Origin: Streptomyces neyagawaensis | GTDB lineage: Bacteria; Actinomycetota; Actinomycetes; Streptomycetales; Streptomycetaceae | Direction: 5' to 3' | Assembly: GCF_023516595.1 (NCBI RefSeq) | Contig: NZ_JAMGBG010000013.1 | Coordinates: forward strand, 62,001-126,000 | Length of the DNA stretch: 64,000 bases | Shown here: positions 17,844-27,800 of the stretch, piece by piece | How the letters are laid out: each line of letters opens with the position of its first letter | Numbering within the stretch: the stretch's first letter is position 1 | Notes under the pieces: model-generated | Databases searched by the model: none | Told to the model about the DNA's origin: nothing | Seen by the model: the letters and a program-made list of their open reading frames with translations, nothing else | Made by a program: the position numbers and the translations under genes

Positions 17844-18893
17844 TCAGCGATCTGACGTGGTGATCGTCACCCGTGCCGCCACCGGCAGGTGGTCGCTGCC
17901 CGTCGCCGGGAGGGTCCAGGACGCCGTCGGCTCGAGACCCCGGACCATGATCTGGTCGATCCGGGCCATCGGGAACGACGCCGGCCAGCTGAAGCCGAAG
18001 CCGTCGCCGGCCGCGCCCTGGGTGGAGCGCATCTGGGCGGTGACGGCGTTCAGGGCGCGGTCGTTCATGGTGCCGTTGAGGTCACCCAGGAGGACCACGT
18101 CCTGGAGGGGCTCGTCGGCGATGGCCTCACCCAGCGCGTTGGCGCTCCTGTCGCGCTGGCGGGCGGTGAACCCTGCCGCCAGCTTCACCCGCACCGAGGG
18201 CAGATGGGCGACGTACACGGCCACCGGGCCCTCGGGGGTGGTCACGGTGGAGCGCATGGCGCGCTGCCAGCCGAGCTTGATGTCGACGGGCTTGGTGGCG
18301 CTCATCGGGTACTTGCTCCACAACCCGATGGTGCCGACGACCTCGTGGTGGGGGTACGTCGTGGCGAGCGCCTTCTCGTACACCGGCACCGCGGCCTCCG
18401 TCAGCTCCTCCAGGGCGACGACGTCCGCGCCGGAGGCGGCGACGTCCCCGGCGGTGCCGGACGGGTCGGGGTTGTCCGCGTTGACGTTGTGGGTGACGAC
18501 CATGAGGTCGCCGCCGCCGCCGGTCTTGCTGGTGACGAGTCCGCCGAAGAGGTTCAGCCAGACGATCGTGGGGACCAGCACCGCGATCAGCGCGATCGCC
18601 GACCTGCGGACGATCGCCAGGACCAGCAGCAGCGGGATCGCGATGCCCAGCCAGGGCAGGAACGTCTCGGTCAGACTGCCCAGGTTGCCCACACTGTTGG
18701 GGACCTGGGCGTGCAGCACCATCGCGAGCGCGACGAGCAGGGCGAGGACCGCGACGACGGCGCCGCGCCGCCAGATCCCGCGGTCGCCTCTCCAGCCGCC
18801 GAACCACCGGCCGAGCAGGCGCCGGAGCCGGGATCCTTCGCGGCCCTCGCCCGTGCCGCCGCCGCCCGTCTCCGTCATGTACGCCTGCGCCAT
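17844..18893 (-). CDS. Membrane-anchored endonuclease/exonuclease/phosphatase-family protein
   Basis: 349 residues. Three hydrophobic helices (about 43-62, 75-92, 97-117) precede a C-terminal EEP domain. Its motifs are visible: THNVNADN for the first strand, DVVALEEL with the metal-binding Glu, LLGDLNGTMND, and ATGSDHLPV with the catalytic His. The domain would lie outside the cell, and cleaves a phosphodiester or phosphomonoester in a lipid, nucleic acid or metabolite; the substrate cannot be told. The start could be the ATG at 18893 or five codons later. Similar three-helix EEP proteins are widespread in Streptomyces. Confidence 0.88.
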   Translation of the reverse strand: MAQAYMTETGGGGTGEGREGSRLRRLLGRWFGGWRGDRGIWRRGAVVAVLALLVALAMVLHAQVPNSVGNLGSLTETFLPWLGIAIPLLLVLAIVRRSAIALIAVLVPTIVWLNLFGGLVTSKTGGGGDLMVVTHNVNADNPDPSGTAGDVAASGADVVALEELTEAAVPVYEKALATTYPHHEVVGTIGLWSKYPMSATKPVDIKLGWQRAMRSTVTTPEGPVAVYVAHLPSVRVKLAAGFTARQRDRSANALGEAIADEPLQDVVLLGDLNGTMNDRALNAVTAQMRSTQGAAGDGFGFSWPASFPMARIDQIMVRGLEPTASWTLPATGSDHLPVAARVTITTSDR

Positions 18894-19136
18894 ACCGTCG
18901 CCTCACAACCTGCCGTGCACACCGTCCCCCGCGCCCGGGGAGTGCCGGGAAGTCCACGACACCGGGGTGTGGTGCGGGACTTCGAGGCACCCCCTAGACC
19001 CTAGGGGATGATCGCCGTCGATCCTGCCGCCGCGTGGCGGCCGTACGGGCACGAGGACGAACAACCCGCTGTTCGGAGTTCCGAACCGGCGGTGAACGGG
19101 TGAGCTCTGTAACGGAATGCGAACATTCGCTGTGAC

Positions 19137-19772
19137 TCAGCTCGCAGGCGGACGCAGCCCTTGGAGCACCGTGTCGACCACGACCTCCGCGAGGTCCTCG
19201 GGGAGCGGGGAGTCGGGACGCATGATGGTGCGCACGAGCATCGGGCCGAAGAAGAGGTCGCCGATGAGATCGAGGTCGACGTCCGAGCGCAGTTCGCCGT
19301 TGTCCTGCCCGCGCCGCAGGATGTCGGCGAGGATCCGGCGGCGAGGGTTGACGACGTTCGCGTGGTAGGCGTCCCAGATCTTGGGGCTGGACTTCATCTG
19401 GGCGAAGACGTTGTGCAGGATCGCCGAGGAGCGGTTGACGAGTCCGCGTCGGCGGACGGCCTCCAGCAGGACGACCAGGTCGTCGCGCATGGAGGTGCCG
19501 GCCAGGACCGGGTCGGGCGGTTCTGCGGCGCGCAGGACGTCGACGAAGAGCTCCTCCTTGCCGCGCCACCGGCGGTAGATGGTGGCCTTTCCGACACCGG
19601 CGGTGCGGGCCACCCGTTCTATGGACAGCTCCGCGAGGGGCACACCGTCCTCCAGGAGCTTCATCACGCCCTCGATGATGGAGCGCTCCACGGCCTCGCT
19701 GCGGGGCCGCCCCCGCACGGGGCTCACTTCCCGGGCCCGTCCGTCCTGGGTCCGGCTTCCGGCGAGGCTCAC
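19137..19772 (-). CDS. TetR-family repressor
   Basis: 211 residues. An N-terminal helix-turn-helix (VARTAGVGKATIYRRWRGKEEL, about residues 50-71) is followed by a helical ligand-binding C-terminus of the TetR_C type (RPDSPLPEDLAEVVVDTVL near the end). The gene lies 90 bases downstream of a 14-helix MFS exporter on the same strand, and the palindrome upstream of that exporter (21460-21488) is the likely operator. The pair therefore looks like a substrate-induced efflux operon under its own repressor. Confidence 0.92.
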   Translation of the reverse strand: MSLAGSRTQDGRAREVSPVRGRPRSEAVERSIIEGVMKLLEDGVPLAELSIERVARTAGVGKATIYRRWRGKEELFVDVLRAAEPPDPVLAGTSMRDDLVVLLEAVRRRGLVNRSSAILHNVFAQMKSSPKIWDAYHANVVNPRRRILADILRRGQDNGELRSDVDLDLIGDLFFGPMLVRTIMRPDSPLPEDLAEVVVDTVLQGLRPPAS

Positions 19773-19862
19773 GGTCCACTCCGTCTCTGTCGTCGCACCG
19801 GGGTGATTCTCCCCCGGCCGCGACCCCGAAGGGCGCCCCCCTTCCGCCCCGTTGGCTGAACC

Positions 19863-21440
19863 TCAGTGCTCCTGGACCACCAACTCGGCCTCCTTCTGGT
19901 CCGGTTGGCCGCCCGTCGGCCGGCCCGGCAGGAAGACGGCCATGGCGACCGCCCCGAGGACGGCCACGGCGGCCCCGCACAGTGCCGTCACGTGCATGGC
20001 GTGCAGGAAGGCGTCGTGGGCCGGGCCGACGAGGGCCGCGCCCCGGTCGCCGAGACGGGCGGCGAGACCGAGGGTGGCCTCGATGGACTCGGCGGCGGCG
20101 TGCGGGGCGCCGGCCGGCAGCTTGTCCTCGATCCCGGAGCGGTACGCGGTGGACAGCACGGAGCCGAGGACGGCGATGCCGAGGGCGCCGCCGACCTGGC
20201 GGAAGGTGTTGCTGAGCGCGGACGCGGAGCCCGCCTTCTCACGGGGCAGGGCCTGCATGATGACGACGCTCAGCGGGGTCATGACGTGGGCCATGCCGAC
20301 ACCCATGAGGAAGAAGATGACCTCGAGGAGCCAGATCGGTGTGTCCCCGTCCAGGACGGCGAACGCGGCCAGCATCCCGGCGATCAGCAGCATGCCCGCC
20401 GTGCACACCGCGCTGTTGCCGAAGCGGTCGACGACGAGTCGGGCGCGCGGCGCGAACACCAGCTGGGCGACGGCCAGCGGCAGCATCAGCAGACCGGTCT
20501 GCAGCGGCGAGTAGCCGCGGACGGTCTGGGTGTAGAAGACCGAGAAGAAGGTCACGCCCATCAGGGCGAAGAAGACCAGGCCGATCACACCGATGGCCGC
20601 GGAGAAGACCTTGTTCCGGAAGAACGAGATGTCGATGGACGGGTGGTCGCTGCGCTTCTCGAACAGGACGAACGCGGTGAGGACGGCGAGACCGGCGGCG
20701 ATGGCACCGAGGACCGTGGCGTCGGTGAAGTCGGCGAGCTGGCCGCCCCGGATGATGCCGTAGACGAGCAGCACCAGACCGACGACGGAGAGCAGCACAC
20801 CGACGGGGTCGATCCGGCCCGGGTTCGGGTCGCGGGAATCGGGCACCAGCCAGAGCATCAGGCCGAGCGCGAGGACGACGATCGGTACGTTGATCAGGAA
20901 GACCGAGCCCCACCAGAAGTGGTCCAGCAGGACACCGCCGGTGATGGGGCCGATGGCGATGGCGAGGCCGACGCCGCCCGCCCAGATGCCGATGGCCTTC
21001 GGCTGCTCCTCGCGTTCGAAGACGTTCATCAGGACGGCGAGGGTGGCGGGCATCACGAAGGCGGCGCCGAGACCCATGACCGCGCGGAACGCGATGAGCT
21101 CCACGGGCGAGCCGGAGCCGGCCGCCAGCGCCGAGCCGAGGCCGAAGACGACCAGACCGCCGAGCAGCACCTTCTTGCGGCCGAGCCGGTCGCCGAGCAG
21201 GCCCGCGGTGAACAGCAGTCCCGCGAAGACGAGCGTGTAGGCGTTGATCGCCCATTCCAGCTCGCTCTGCGTGGCGCCGAGACCGGTCGGCTCGGGGGTG
21301 GAGATCGTCTTGATGGCGACGTTGAGGATCGAGTTGTCGAGCACCACGATCAGCAGGCTCAGCATCAGCACGCCGAGGATCGCCCAGCGGCGCCGGTGCA
21401 CCGCTTCCGGTATCCGGGATTCAGGGGCTGCGGAAGTCAT
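19863..21440 (-). CDS. MFS multidrug exporter, DHA2 (EmrB/QacA) type
   Basis: 525 residues with fourteen predicted helices. Family motifs are present: [13 protein letters not shown] in helix 1, [12 protein letters not shown] after helix 2 and [20 protein letters not shown] in helix 5. The short C-terminal tail is charged. It should export drugs or secondary metabolites by proton antiport. The ATG at 21440 lies just downstream of a perfect palindrome (21460-21488), and the next gene on the same strand encodes a TetR repressor. Confidence 0.92.
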   Translation of the reverse strand: MTSAAPESRIPEAVHRRRWAILGVLMLSLLIVVLDNSILNVAIKTISTPEPTGLGATQSELEWAINAYTLVFAGLLFTAGLLGDRLGRKKVLLGGLVVFGLGSALAAGSGSPVELIAFRAVMGLGAAFVMPATLAVLMNVFEREEQPKAIGIWAGGVGLAIAIGPITGGVLLDHFWWGSVFLINVPIVVLALGLMLWLVPDSRDPNPGRIDPVGVLLSVVGLVLLVYGIIRGGQLADFTDATVLGAIAAGLAVLTAFVLFEKRSDHPSIDISFFRNKVFSAAIGVIGLVFFALMGVTFFSVFYTQTVRGYSPLQTGLLMLPLAVAQLVFAPRARLVVDRFGNSAVCTAGMLLIAGMLAAFAVLDGDTPIWLLEVIFFLMGVGMAHVMTPLSVVIMQALPREKAGSASALSNTFRQVGGALGIAVLGSVLSTAYRSGIEDKLPAGAPHAAAESIEATLGLAARLGDRGAALVGPAHDAFLHAMHVTALCGAAVAVLGAVAMAVFLPGRPTGGQPDQKEAELVVQEH

Positions 21441-21459
21441 GCCTTCGAGAGTAGGCCAT

Positions 21460-21488
21460 TTCCGATACGAGACCGTCTCGTATCGGAA
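21460..21488 (-). promoter_or_regulatory. Palindromic TetR operator upstream of the DHA2 exporter
   Basis: Perfect 14-bp arms (ttccgatacgagac and its complement) separated by one base end 20 bases upstream of the exporter start. Size and symmetry are typical of TetR-family sites, and the repressor gene is the second gene of the operon. Binding here would block transcription of both genes. Confidence 0.75.
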
Positions 21489-21630
21489 TTCTTTTACCGA
21501 GGTCTTACGTGACGGGCGCCTGAACGGTCACACGCACCCGCTCTGGCCCTCGCCGGGACGAGGTGCCACCATGGAGTCGGTCCGGGGACGCCGTCAGGGC
21601 GCCTCGAGATGACATGAAGGAGCCGTGGCA

Positions 21631-22497
21631 ATGACGCAGCTTTCGGCTGCCCAGACGAAGCCCTCCGACGGCAGCAAGGCGCTGTACGGGGGCAAGGGCA
21701 CACGCCGCATCACCGTCCGCGACATCGCCCTCGCCAAGGAACGCGGCGAGAAGTGGCCGATGCTCACCGCGTACGACGCGATGACCGCGTCCGTCTTCGA
21801 CGAGGCCGGGATCCCGGTCATGCTCGTCGGCGACTCGGCGGGCAACTGTCACCTGGGGTACGACACGACCGTGCCCGTCACCCTCGACGAGATGGCCATG
21901 CTGTCGGCGGCCGTCGTACGGGGCACCAGCCGTGCCCTGATCGTCGGCGACCTGCCCTTCGGCTCCTACCAGGAGGGCCCGGTGCAGGCGCTGCGCTCGG
22001 CGACCCGGCTGGTGAAGGAGGCCGGGGTGGGGGCCGTGAAGCTGGAGGGCGGCGAACGGTCGTACGAGCAGATCCGGCTGCTGGTGGAGTCCGGCATCCC
22101 CGTGATGGCCCACATCGGTCTCACCCCGCAGTCCGTCAACGCGATGGGCTACCGGGTGCAGGGCCGCGGCGAGGAGGCGGCGGCGCAGCTGCTGCGCGAC
22201 GCGAAGGCCGTGCAGGACGCGGGCGCGTTCGCGGTGGTCCTGGAACTGGTCCCGGCGGAGCTGGCCGCGGAGGTCACGCGGGTGCTGCACATCCCGACCG
22301 TGGGGATCGGTGCGGGGGCGGAGACCGACGCGCAGGTCCTGGTGTGGACGGACATGCTCGGGCTGACCGGCGGGCGGGTACCGAAGTTCGTGAAGCAGTA
22401 CGCGGACCTGCGGGGCGTCATGACCGACGCGGCGAAGGCGTTCGCGGAGGACGTGGTCGGCGGGACGTTCCCGCTGGAGGAGCACTCGGTTCACTAG
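21631..22497 (+). CDS. panB: 3-methyl-2-oxobutanoate hydroxymethyltransferase
   Basis: PanB makes ketopantoate from alpha-ketoisovalerate and 5,10-methylenetetrahydrofolate, the first step of pantothenate (coenzyme A) synthesis in the cytoplasm. 288 residues, normal length. Signatures include [37 protein letters not shown] with the magnesium-binding Asp, [21 protein letters not shown] (here [14 protein letters not shown]) and TVGIGAG. The ATG at 21631 is preferred because AAGGAG lies eight bases upstream. Monocistronic, with a terminator 42 bases after the stop codon. Confidence 0.97.
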   Translation: MTQLSAAQTKPSDGSKALYGGKGTRRITVRDIALAKERGEKWPMLTAYDAMTASVFDEAGIPVMLVGDSAGNCHLGYDTTVPVTLDEMAMLSAAVVRGTSRALIVGDLPFGSYQEGPVQALRSATRLVKEAGVGAVKLEGGERSYEQIRLLVESGIPVMAHIGLTPQSVNAMGYRVQGRGEEAAAQLLRDAKAVQDAGAFAVVLELVPAELAAEVTRVLHIPTVGIGAGAETDAQVLVWTDMLGLTGGRVPKFVKQYADLRGVMTDAAKAFAEDVVGGTFPLEEHSVH

Positions 22498-22538
22498 GCC
22501 GTTGGTCTGGTGGCCCTACAGCCACTGCGGTACGGAGC

Positions 22539-22569
22539 AGCCCGCCGATCTTCCCCCAGTCGGCGGGCT
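22539..22569 (+). terminator. panB terminator
   Basis: Perfect 10-bp arms (agcccgccga and complement) with an 11-base loop, 42 bases after panB. Confidence 0.75.
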
Positions 22570-22625
22570 GTGGCGTTGGGGCGCGTCATGACTCGGGGGT
22601 GCGGGTGCGTGGGCGACTGCGGGTG

Positions 22626-22758
22626 GGTGGGGGCTGGTCGAGCAGTTCCCCGCGCCCCTGAGAAGCGACCGGGGCTGCGCCCCGTGCTTTTCACGGGAAG
22701 GGTGGGCCGCAGGCCCGTCCCTCCAGGGGCGCGGGGAACTGCTCGACCAGCCCCCACC
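22626..22758. repeat. Long inverted repeat with 35-bp perfect arms
   Basis: Arms 22626-22660 and 22724-22758 are exact complements and contain the string gcggggaactgc, which I know from dispersed streptomycete palindromes. The 63-base centre holds smaller hairpins, including one around ttttcacggg. There is no transposase gene. It is probably a dispersed non-autonomous repeat or a structured RNA element. Confidence 0.8.
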
Positions 22759-22875
22759 GGCCCGCACCCGCCCAACGAACAGCGCACCCCCGAGCTACTG
22801 GGCGCCCGGCACCCCGCCGCGCGCTGTCGGTGACTTGTCGGTCGTTTGTCGGCGGCCCCTGACACCGTCGTCCGC

Positions 22876-23901
22876 ATGACACGAATCGACAAGGAACCCA
22901 GCGGCGCGACCCGCGCTGTCACCGTACGGGGGCTGGTCAAGCACTACGGCGAGACCAGGGCGCTGGACGGTGTCGATCTGGACGTCCGCGAGGGCACCGT
23001 GATGGGCGTGCTCGGCCCGAACGGCGCCGGCAAGACCACACTCGTCCGGTGCCTGTCCACGCTCGTCACGCCCGACTCGGGGCAGGCGACCGTGGCCGGC
23101 TACGACGTCGTGCGCCAGCCGCGCGCCCTGCGCCGGGTGATCGGCCTGACCGGCCAGTACGCCTCGGTGGACGAGAAACTCTCCGGCTTCGAGAACCTCT
23201 ACATGATCGGCCGTCTGCTCGACCTGTCCCGCAAGGACGCCCGGGGCCGGGCGAACGGTCTGCTGGAGCGGTTCTCACTGACCGAGGCGGCGGGGCGCCC
23301 GGTGGCCACCTACTCCGGCGGTATGCGGCGGCGGCTCGACCTCGCCGCGTCGATGATGGGCCGCCCGGCCGTGCTCTACCTGGACGAGCCGACGACCGGC
23401 CTGGACCCGCGCACCCGCATCGAGGTGTGGGACGAGGTCAAGCGCATGGTCGGCGACGGGGTGACCGTGCTGCTGACCACCCAGTACATGGAGGAGGCCG
23501 AGCAGCTGGCCTCCGAGCTGACCGTGATCGACCGCGGCAAGGTCATCGCCAAGGGCGGCATCGACGCACTGAAGGCGCAGGTCGGCGGCCGTACGCTGCG
23601 CGTCCGCCCGGTCGACCCGGCGCAGCTGCGACCGCTCGCGCGGGAACTGGACGACCTGGGGATCACCGGGCTCGCCACCACCACCGTCGACACCGAGAAC
23701 GGCACCCTGCTCGTGCCGATCCTCAGCGACGAGCAGCTCACCGCCGTCGTCGGCGCGATCAGCGACCGCGGCATCACCATCGGCTCGATCAGCACCGAAC
23801 TGCCCAGTCTCGACGAGGTGTTCCTCTCCCTCACCGGCCACAAGGCCAGTGCCCCGCAGGACCCGGCCCCGTCCACCACCTACGAGGAGGTCGCCGTATG
23901 A
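22876..23901 (+). CDS. ABC exporter ATPase, DrrA type
   Basis: 341 residues. Walker A GPNGAGKTT, Q-loop TGQYAS, signature YSGGMRRRLDLA, Walker B VLYLDEPTTGLDP and the switch region TTQYMEEAEQLA are all present, followed by the C-terminal extension typical of daunorubicin-resistance ATPases (DrrA). It pairs with the permease whose start overlaps its stop by four bases (ATGA at 23898), so the two are translationally coupled. It would energise export of a hydrophobic compound or lipid. The ATG at 22876 is chosen as the start; a longer reading from 22846 is possible. Confidence 0.93.
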   Translation: MTRIDKEPSGATRAVTVRGLVKHYGETRALDGVDLDVREGTVMGVLGPNGAGKTTLVRCLSTLVTPDSGQATVAGYDVVRQPRALRRVIGLTGQYASVDEKLSGFENLYMIGRLLDLSRKDARGRANGLLERFSLTEAAGRPVATYSGGMRRRLDLAASMMGRPAVLYLDEPTTGLDPRTRIEVWDEVKRMVGDGVTVLLTTQYMEEAEQLASELTVIDRGKVIAKGGIDALKAQVGGRTLRVRPVDPAQLRPLARELDDLGITGLATTTVDTENGTLLVPILSDEQLTAVVGAISDRGITIGSISTELPSLDEVFLSLTGHKASAPQDPAPSTTYEEVAV

Positions 23902-24767
23902 GCTCCCACCCGTCGCCCACCGCCACCCTGAACGAGGCGCTGCGCGCCGCCCCTTTGAACACCCTCCCCCGCACCGGTGACGCCGACGGTCGGATCGGGC
24001 TGCGCGCGCAGGCCCGGCACACGGGCGCGCTCGTGCGCCGCAATCTGCTGTGGATCCGCAACGACCCGCAGTCCGTCGCGGACGCGGTCCTCATGCCGAT
24101 CGTCTTCGCCCTGCTGTTCGTGTACGTCTTCGGCGGCTCCATCGGGCAGGCGCTGGGCGGCGGCCAGGAGCGGTATGTGCAGTACGTGATCCCGGGACTG
24201 ATGGCGATGCTCGGCATGAACATCGCGATGGGCGTCGGCACCGGCTTCAACGAGGACTTCCAGAAGGGCATCATGGACCGCTTCCGGTCGCTGCCGATCG
24301 GCCGGTCCTCGGTGCTGCTCGCGAAGATCTCCGTCGAGCTGCTGCGCATGCTGCTCGCCACGACCATCCTGCTGACCGTCGCCGTCCTCATCGGCTTCGA
24401 CATCACCAACTGGCCGGGCCTGTTCGCCGCGGTGGGCCTGTCCGTGGTCTTCGGCTCGTCCCTGATGTGGATCTTCCTGGTGCTGGGCGTGACCCTGAAG
24501 AACGCGCAGTCGGTGCAGGCGATGGGCTTCCTGGTGCTGTTCCCGCTCCAGTTCGGCTCGTCGATCTTCGCGCCGCCGCAGTCGATGCCGGGCTGGCTGC
24601 GGAGCTTCACCGACTACAACCCGCTGTCCTCCCTGGCGGACGCCGCGCGCGGTCTGATGACGGGCGGGCCGGTCGCCCACGACGTGATGATCACGCTCGG
24701 CTGGTCCGTGATCCTGACGGCGGTCATGGCGCCGATCGCGATCCACAAGTTCCGCACCAAGAGCTGA
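23898..24767 (+). CDS. ABC-2 type exporter permease, DrrB type
   Basis: 289 residues with six hydrophobic helices after a cytoplasmic N-terminus of about 50 residues. The ABC-2 signature region is present (FQKGIMDRFRSLPIGRSSVLL, then FPLQFGSSIFAPPQSMPGWL and YNPLSSLADAARGL). It forms the membrane part of the DrrAB-like pump with the preceding ATPase. GAGGAGG lies eight bases before the ATG, inside the ATPase gene. The large BTAD regulator follows in the opposite direction, a pairing that could link pump expression to secondary metabolism. Confidence 0.93.
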   Translation: MSSHPSPTATLNEALRAAPLNTLPRTGDADGRIGLRAQARHTGALVRRNLLWIRNDPQSVADAVLMPIVFALLFVYVFGGSIGQALGGGQERYVQYVIPGLMAMLGMNIAMGVGTGFNEDFQKGIMDRFRSLPIGRSSVLLAKISVELLRMLLATTILLTVAVLIGFDITNWPGLFAAVGLSVVFGSSLMWIFLVLGVTLKNAQSVQAMGFLVLFPLQFGSSIFAPPQSMPGWLRSFTDYNPLSSLADAARGLMTGGPVAHDVMITLGWSVILTAVMAPIAIHKFRTKS

Positions 24768-24775
24768 TCCGCCGG

Positions 24776-24847
24776 TCAGGGCGCCGGACGGGCGTCGGAT
24801 CAGGGCGCCGGACGGGCGTCGGGTCAGGGCGCCGGACGTGTGCCGGA
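24776..24847. repeat. 24-bp tandem repeat over the stop codon of the BTAD gene
   Basis: Three units of 24 bp starting at 24776, 24800 and 24824 (tcagggcgccggacgg followed by a variable 8-mer). The rightmost unit contains the stop codon of the minus-strand regulator, so the array extends outward from that gene's 3' end. Confidence 0.8.
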
Positions 24848-27800
24848 CGGGCCCTGGATCAGGGCGCCGGCCTCCTCCAGGGTGAGTCCGGCTCCCTCCG
24901 CGTACGCCGCCTCGTACGCCTCGTCGTCCAGTCGGGCCCTGACCTCGACCTCCGCCTGCGCGCGTCCCTCGGCCTCCAGCGGGCTGGGGTGGTGGCCGCG
25001 CGGGAGATGGGCGTCGGAGGCGCCCAGGAGCCGGGCCGCGTCCCCGGCGCGGGCACCGCCGTCCACGCCGCTGACGGCGACGGCGGCGGTGACGAGGTGG
25101 GAGGCGGGCAGCTGGGGGGTGATCGTCTGGGCCAGCGGGTCCATGGCCTGCTCGAACGCCTTCCGGATGCGTTCGCGGGCCTCGGTGTGGCGTCCGTCCA
25201 TGGTCATCAGCCATGCCTCGAGGCCGAGGACGAAGCCGGCGAACAGCACGAAGTCGACGGCCTCGAACTCCTCGCGCAGCCGTGTGATGTGCCGCCACGC
25301 CTCCTCCAGGCGCCCGGTGCGGCCGAACCAGATGGCGAGGTAGAGACGGGCCGCGGGCAGCGCCTCCTTGGGCGTGTCGTGCCGCGCCAGCACGTCCAGC
25401 AGCATCTTCTCGCCGAGTTCGGCCTCCCCGCACTCCAGGAGCACATTGCCGAGCCGGACCCCGAGGACGCCCGAGTGGGCGTTGGTGCCGATCCGTTCGG
25501 CGTGGACGATGGCCCGCCGGTAGTCGGCCGCGGCGAGGTCGAACCGGCCCGTGCGCTCGCGGCTCATGGCGCGCGCCGAGAGCGCCTCGGCGGCGACCCA
25601 GGCGTCCCCCAGCCGTTCGCACAGCTCCAGCGCCTCGTCGGCGTCGCGGGTGGCGTCGCCGGACCAGTCGCTGCGGTTGGCGAGGATGTTGGCCCGCATG
25701 TGCAGGGCCTGGGCCAGCTCCCAGGTGTAGCCGAGGTCACGGGCGGTGGCGATGCTCGCGTCGAGGATCTCCCGCAGCCGCTCCATGTCGCCGGAGAGCA
25801 CGACGGCGTAGAACCACATGAAGCCCGGGAAGCGGCAGGTCTGCGGCTGGCCCGGACGGTAGGTGTCCCGGATGACCTGGAGCTTCTGCTGCCCTTCGGG
25901 GGTCTCCCAGACGGAGATCTCCATGTCCATGCAGGCGAGATGGACGAGGTGGAGTGCGCGCCGGGCCTCGTCGAGCACCTCGGGGCGCATCGGCGGCGGG
26001 CTGTCGGTGAGGCCCTCGAGCAGATCGGGAACGGGGCGGGCCGGCGGGGCGAACGGGTCGGGACTGAGCGCCATGACCTGGGTGGCCCAGTGCCGGGCCT
26101 CGGTCTTCAGGTCGCGCATCTGCCAGTACCAGGCGAGCGACAGGATCAGGCAGAGCGCCTCCTGCTCGTCGCGTTCGGCGACGGCGTGCCGCAGGGCGGT
26201 GCGGAGGTTCTCGTACTCCAGCTCCAGCAGTTCGTTGGCCCTGCGCTGGCCGGAGCCGCGCAGCAACGGGGCGGTGGTGCGGGCGAGTTCGCGGTAGTAC
26301 GTGCGGTGGGCGAGTTCGGCGGCGGGGCGGGTGCCGGCCTCGGCGAGGCGGGCGCCGGCGTACTCGGTGACGGTCTCCAGGAGCCGGTAGCGCATCCCGC
26401 CGTTCGTGGTGGGGGCCGCGACGACGAGGGACTTGTCGACGAGGGAGCCGAGCGCCTCCAGCGCGGCGGGGCCGCAGACGGCCTCCGCGGCGGCGAGGTC
26501 GCAGCCGCCGGCGAACACGGACAGCCGCCGCAGGACGTCCCGTTCCTCCTCGTCGAGGAGTTCCCAGGACCAGTCGACGACCGCGCGCAGGGTCTGCTGG
26601 CGGGGCAGGACGGTGCGGCTGCCGGAGGTGAGGAGCCGGAAGCGGTCGTCGAGCCGGTCGGCGATCTGGCGCGGTGTCAGCATGCGCAGCCGTGCCGCCG
26701 CGAGTTCGATCGCGAGGGGGAGGCCGTCGAGGCGGCGGCAGATCTCGGCGGCGGCCTCCGGGTCGTCGGCGACGGTGAAGCCGGGCCGGGCGGCGGCGCC
26801 CCGGTCGGCGAGCAGCCGCAGTGCGTGGGGCTGGTCGAGGGGTTCCACCGGCCGCACCAACTCCCCCGGCACGCCGAGGGGTTCGCGGCTGGTGGCGAGG
26901 ACGGTCAGGCCGGGGCAGTGCTGGAGGAGATGCTCGACGAGGTGGGCGGCGGCGGCCACGACATGTTCGCAGTTGTCGAGGATGAGCAGCATCCGGCGTC
27001 TGGCGCAGTGCTCGGTGAGCCGGCCCAGGGGGTCGTCGTGGCGGTCGGAGACCACGCGCATCTCCTCGGCGCCGGCTCCGCGCAGGACGGTCTCGCGGGC
27101 GCCGAGGGCGGTGACGACGGCCTCCGGGACGTCGGCGGGGTCGTCGACAGGGGCGAGTTCGACGAGCCAGACACCGTCGGGAGCGGACGCCGCGACCGCC
27201 TCGCCGGCCTCCTGCGAGAGCCGGGTCTTCCCGGCGCCGCCGGGCCCGAGGAGGGTGACCAGGCGGGCGGCGGTCAGGTCGGTGCGGATGGTGTCGATAT
27301 CGGCGTCCCGGCCCACGAAGGAGGTGAGCCGGGCCCGAAGGTTGCCACGCGGACGCCCGTCCTCCACGGGCTGCCGCCCGGGGGCCGGCTGGACGGGGCC
27401 ACCGTCGGGGGCCGACTGGACGGGGCCACCGTCAGGGGCGGGCCGACCGGGGCGGGCATGAGGGACCGGCTGACCGGGGCGGCCCCTGCCGGCGGGCGAC
27501 GGGGCGAGGTGGCCGCCGGCGGGCGACGGGGCGGCATGGCCGTCGGCGGTGGGCGAGACGCCGCGGCCATCGGCGGAGGGCGAGACGCCGCGCCCATCGG
27601 CGGAGGGCAGGACGCCGCGCCCATCGGCGGAGGGCAGGACGCCGCGCCCATCGGCGGAGGGCAGGACGCCGCGCCCATCGGCGGAGGGCAGGACGGCGCG
27701 GCCGCCGAGGGAGGGCGGGGTGCCGTGGCCGTCGGTGTGGAGTAGTTCCTCGTGCAGGGACCGTAGTTCGGGGCCCGGGTCCGTGCCGAGGCGGTGGGCC

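Larger units (their letters stand above)
22498..22875. other. Intergenic region with terminator and long inverted repeat
   Basis: 378 bp without a gene. It contains the panB terminator (22539-22569) and the long imperfect palindrome at 22626-22758, then the promoter region of the ABC exporter. Confidence 0.5.

Noticed and set aside
15509..19011. Very long plus-strand frame opposite the glyoxalase, MFS and EEP genes
   Set aside because: Composition is that of an antisense shadow; the minus-strand genes have clear family motifs.
24050..27745. 1,231-residue plus-strand frame across the ABC permease and the BTAD gene
   Set aside because: Shadow of two well-supported genes; no family motifs of its own.
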